DNA of 64,000 nucleotides from Paenibacillus shirakamiensis (lineage in GTDB: Bacteria > Bacillota > Bacilli > Paenibacillales > Paenibacillaceae). Both the position numbers and the translations under genes were made by a program. The notes beneath the pieces are model-generated. The model did no database searches. It saw nothing but the letters and a program-made list of their open reading frames with translations, and was not told where the DNA came from. Positions 62,231-64,000 of this stretch are shown here, piece after piece (position 1 is the stretch's first letter; every line of letters starts with the position of its first letter). The stretch lies in contig NZ_JAGGLD010000006.1 of the NCBI RefSeq assembly GCF_017874255.1, forward strand, positions 62,001-126,000. Reading direction: 5' to 3'.

Positions 62231-63301
62231 CTAGCCTACACTTAAGGCATGCATCATCTTGATGAATTGGATTGCATACTGATGCGGGGAAAAGGATTCC
62301 TGAATTCGTTGTTCCCCTTGCGCACAGATGTGATTACGCAGAGGAATATTATCGATAAGCTCAAGGCCTAAATGCGCGGCTTGCTCGATATTACCTATGT
62401 CATAGAATTTCCCTGTCTGGTCATGGGTAATGAAAGCCCTTACTCCATCGGAGTCTGTGCTAAGAACGGGACAACGGCAGGCCATCGCTTCTCCTACAGC
62501 ATATCCGAATCCTTCTATAATGGAAGTGGAAAGTAAGAACCCACCAGAATCTGCAATAACCGAGTATTGATGAGGCATGTGAGTATGTGGCACATTGGAA
62601 ATCATGGTAATCGTGTTACTCAGATCAAGTACATCTAATTGTTCTTGAAATCGTTGATGTTCTTTGGGCTGAGCCAAAGTAGCGTCCGTATACATTCTTA
62701 GCTCCACATTGGGTCTAAGCTGCTGAAGTCTTTTTCCAATAAGGAGGAATTCGTTCCAATTCTTATTGGCTTCAATACGTCCTACCCATGCGACAACGGG
62801 GTGATTAGGTACTTCTACGGAACGATGATAGAACATAGAGGTATCGAGCATATTCATAATCACAAACTGCTGAAGCCATGGACAAATCTGGCTAAATAAA
62901 TGCAATAGATGTGTAGTAGGTGGGAGAACAACCCCCTGAGTGTAGGCTTGAAGATCCTTTGCTGCGTCCAAAATAATAACTTGCGCATCTTCCAGAGTAC
63001 CAAACCCTTGAGCTTCAAATAAAATGGGACCGGGATAGCCCAGTTGTCGGAGTCGCTTCGTCATAGGGAAATCCGAGGTAACGATAATTGCGTCAAAATG
63101 CTGAATGGATAAAAGATATGCAATTTCTTCATCTGTATGCATGACGTACGTTGGGATATCCGTAATATTTTGTAGTCCTGAGCCTGCAGCTGTATATAGA
63201 AGATGACCTTCTACACCATATTGTCGAAGGGTGTGGCACCTTATACGATTTAGGGTCTCTACACCTCCACTGGGGATGTAGAAAGTAAATAGAATTCTCA
63301 A
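62231..63301 (-). CDS. GT4-family glycosyltransferase
   Basis: 356-residue GT-B enzyme: LRILFTFYIPSGGVETLNRI, VVAWVGRIEANKNWNEFLLIGKRL and a donor region STSIIEGFGYAVGEAMACRCPVLSTDSDGV. The TTG at 63301 follows GATGGTGA; a frame upstream to 63364 lacks a site. It is likely part of the same glycan system though separately transcribed. Confidence 0.86.
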   Translation of the reverse strand: MRILFTFYIPSGGVETLNRIRCHTLRQYGVEGHLLYTAAGSGLQNITDIPTYVMHTDEEIAYLLSIQHFDAIIVTSDFPMTKRLRQLGYPGPILFEAQGFGTLEDAQVIILDAAKDLQAYTQGVVLPPTTHLLHLFSQICPWLQQFVIMNMLDTSMFYHRSVEVPNHPVVAWVGRIEANKNWNEFLLIGKRLQQLRPNVELRMYTDATLAQPKEHQRFQEQLDVLDLSNTITMISNVPHTHMPHQYSVIADSGGFLLSTSIIEGFGYAVGEAMACRCPVLSTDSDGVRAFITHDQTGKFYDIGNIEQAAHLGLELIDNIPLRNHICAQGEQRIQESFSPHQYAIQFIKMMHALSVG

Positions 63302-63481
63302 ACCGGTCACCATCCTAACCGTTGTATACTCACTACTTACATGGTATGTCCGCCCGGAGTTCACGGTGTGGGTCTTTGCCGTGAATGTTCTATACTTACC
63401 TAAATCTTAACTGGATACCTGCCGGGCTACACGTGCATTCTAACTCTTGTCAGTTATTTTACTTATTAGGGGGATGAATTC

Positions 63482-64000
63482 ATGCGTGGATCTAATATTT
63501 TTAAGGTATCCTTATCCGCAGCACTACTTGTAAGCATGGTGGGCATGGTAGGCTGTGGCAATGGCAAGGTCAATACGCTCAAAACTCAAAATACACCCGG
63601 CAATAAGTACGACATCAAATCCATGAAAAGTAATCGCATTATGGGCCTCAAATACAGTAAGGTACTCAGCAACAAAGTAACGGAATTAGCTCAAGTGCGC
63701 AGTGGTCAAGTCTTGGTAACGGACCGTGATGCGTATGTAGCGGTCTCCCTGCATGGACAGAACACGGGGAGCACAGGCTATGGGGCGAAAAGTACGAATT
63801 CTGGAGGAACGGATACACGTATTGGAATGAAGGGCCTCGGGCATGGTGCAGGACGTTCAGGTCTTGCAGGTACAATGTACGATGCTATCCGTGGTGGAAC
63901 ATACGGTGCGAATGGTACGGGTGGCACACGCACAACGGGGAATTATGGTGCAACAGGCACAGGCTCAGGTACAAATATGGGCACCGGATATTATGGAGGA
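63482..64000 (+). CDS. YhcN/YlaJ-family sporulation lipoprotein, 3' end beyond window
   Basis: 173 codons to the window edge, no stop reached. It has a basic start, a hydrophobic signal (VSLSAALLVSMVGMVG) and a lipobox cysteine (GMVGC, residue ~25). The conserved LAQVRSGQVLVTDRDAYVAVSL fits YhcN/YlaJ lipoproteins of the inner spore membrane. The chain then becomes Gly/Thr-rich (GTYGANGTGGTRTTGNYG). AGGGGGATG precedes the ATG. Confidence 0.82.
   Translation, partial: MRGSNIFKVSLSAALLVSMVGMVGCGNGKVNTLKTQNTPGNKYDIKSMKSNRIMGLKYSKVLSNKVTELAQVRSGQVLVTDRDAYVAVSLHGQNTGSTGYGAKSTNSGGTDTRIGMKGLGHGAGRSGLAGTMYDAIRGGTYGANGTGGTRTTGNYGATGTGSGTNMGTGYYGG

Noticed and set aside
63360..63385. Inverted repeat TTCACGG...CCGTGAA
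   Set aside because: It has a long loop and no T tract, so it is not a terminator, and I found no second copy to support an operator.

Overview
The window looks like chromosomal DNA of an endospore-forming Bacillales bacterium, most likely Paenibacillus or a close relative. The reasons are strong AGGAGG-type ribosome binding sites, frequent TTG and GTG starts, Bacillales-type genes (hemQ, dnaB/dnaI, ecsAB, a one-subunit cytochrome b558 succinate dehydrogenase, a bacterial nitric oxide synthase) and many sporulation genes (YheC/D, CgeB, YjcZ and YhcN families). No rRNA, tRNA, CRISPR array, insertion sequence or prophage was seen. The genus call rests on gene content and style alone.

Layout. 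0-4.5 kb: redox genes (yumC, type II NADH dehydrogenase, hemQ, a yuiB-like membrane protein), with a hairpin over the start of a zinc-ribbon gene and a Rex-like operator on the NADH dehydrogenase promoter. 4.6-7.3 kb: a frameshifted MFS transporter divergent from an HTH/TPR regulator. 7.4-13 kb: dnaB-dnaI, trxA and uvrC, which carries an in-frame 45-bp minisatellite. 13-24 kb: CPBP protease, KtrB/KtrA potassium uptake, nitric oxide synthase, a LysR regulator divergent from sdhCAB, and a potassium channel. 24-36.5 kb: PHP phosphatase, LysR, CheX, SDR, DEAD-box helicase, ecsAB, an aminotransferase, a flavoprotein divergent from a MocR-type regulator that lacks its PLP lysine, and an AraC regulator. 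36.5-38.7 kb: psd and a YheC/D coat-associated ATP-grasp protein.

From 38.8 kb to the end lies a large accessory island that I interpret as a spore-surface glycan cluster. It holds about a dozen glycosyltransferases (GT2, GT4, GT-D and CgeB types), dTDP-hexose genes (rfbA/rfbB-like), a UDP-amino-sugar set (FnlA-like dehydratase, RmlD-like reductase, WecB/FnlC-like epimerase), an Rmd-like SDR, a methyltransferase, three related small helical proteins and a very basic 120-residue protein. At its far end are a repetitive beta-rich surface-like protein and a YhcN/YlaJ-type lipoprotein cut by the window edge.

The most unusual feature of the island is that unrelated proteins share two appended modules: strongly basic Arg/Lys tails, and a short GYxxGYxxG-type motif. 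The motif occurs on a GT-D enzyme, a GT2 enzyme, two CgeB-like enzymes and the small basic protein. I infer a common assembly or localisation system for spore-surface glycosylation, with the non-enzymatic basic/GY protein and the three helical proteins as possible scaffolds. This is a hypothesis from sequence pattern only.
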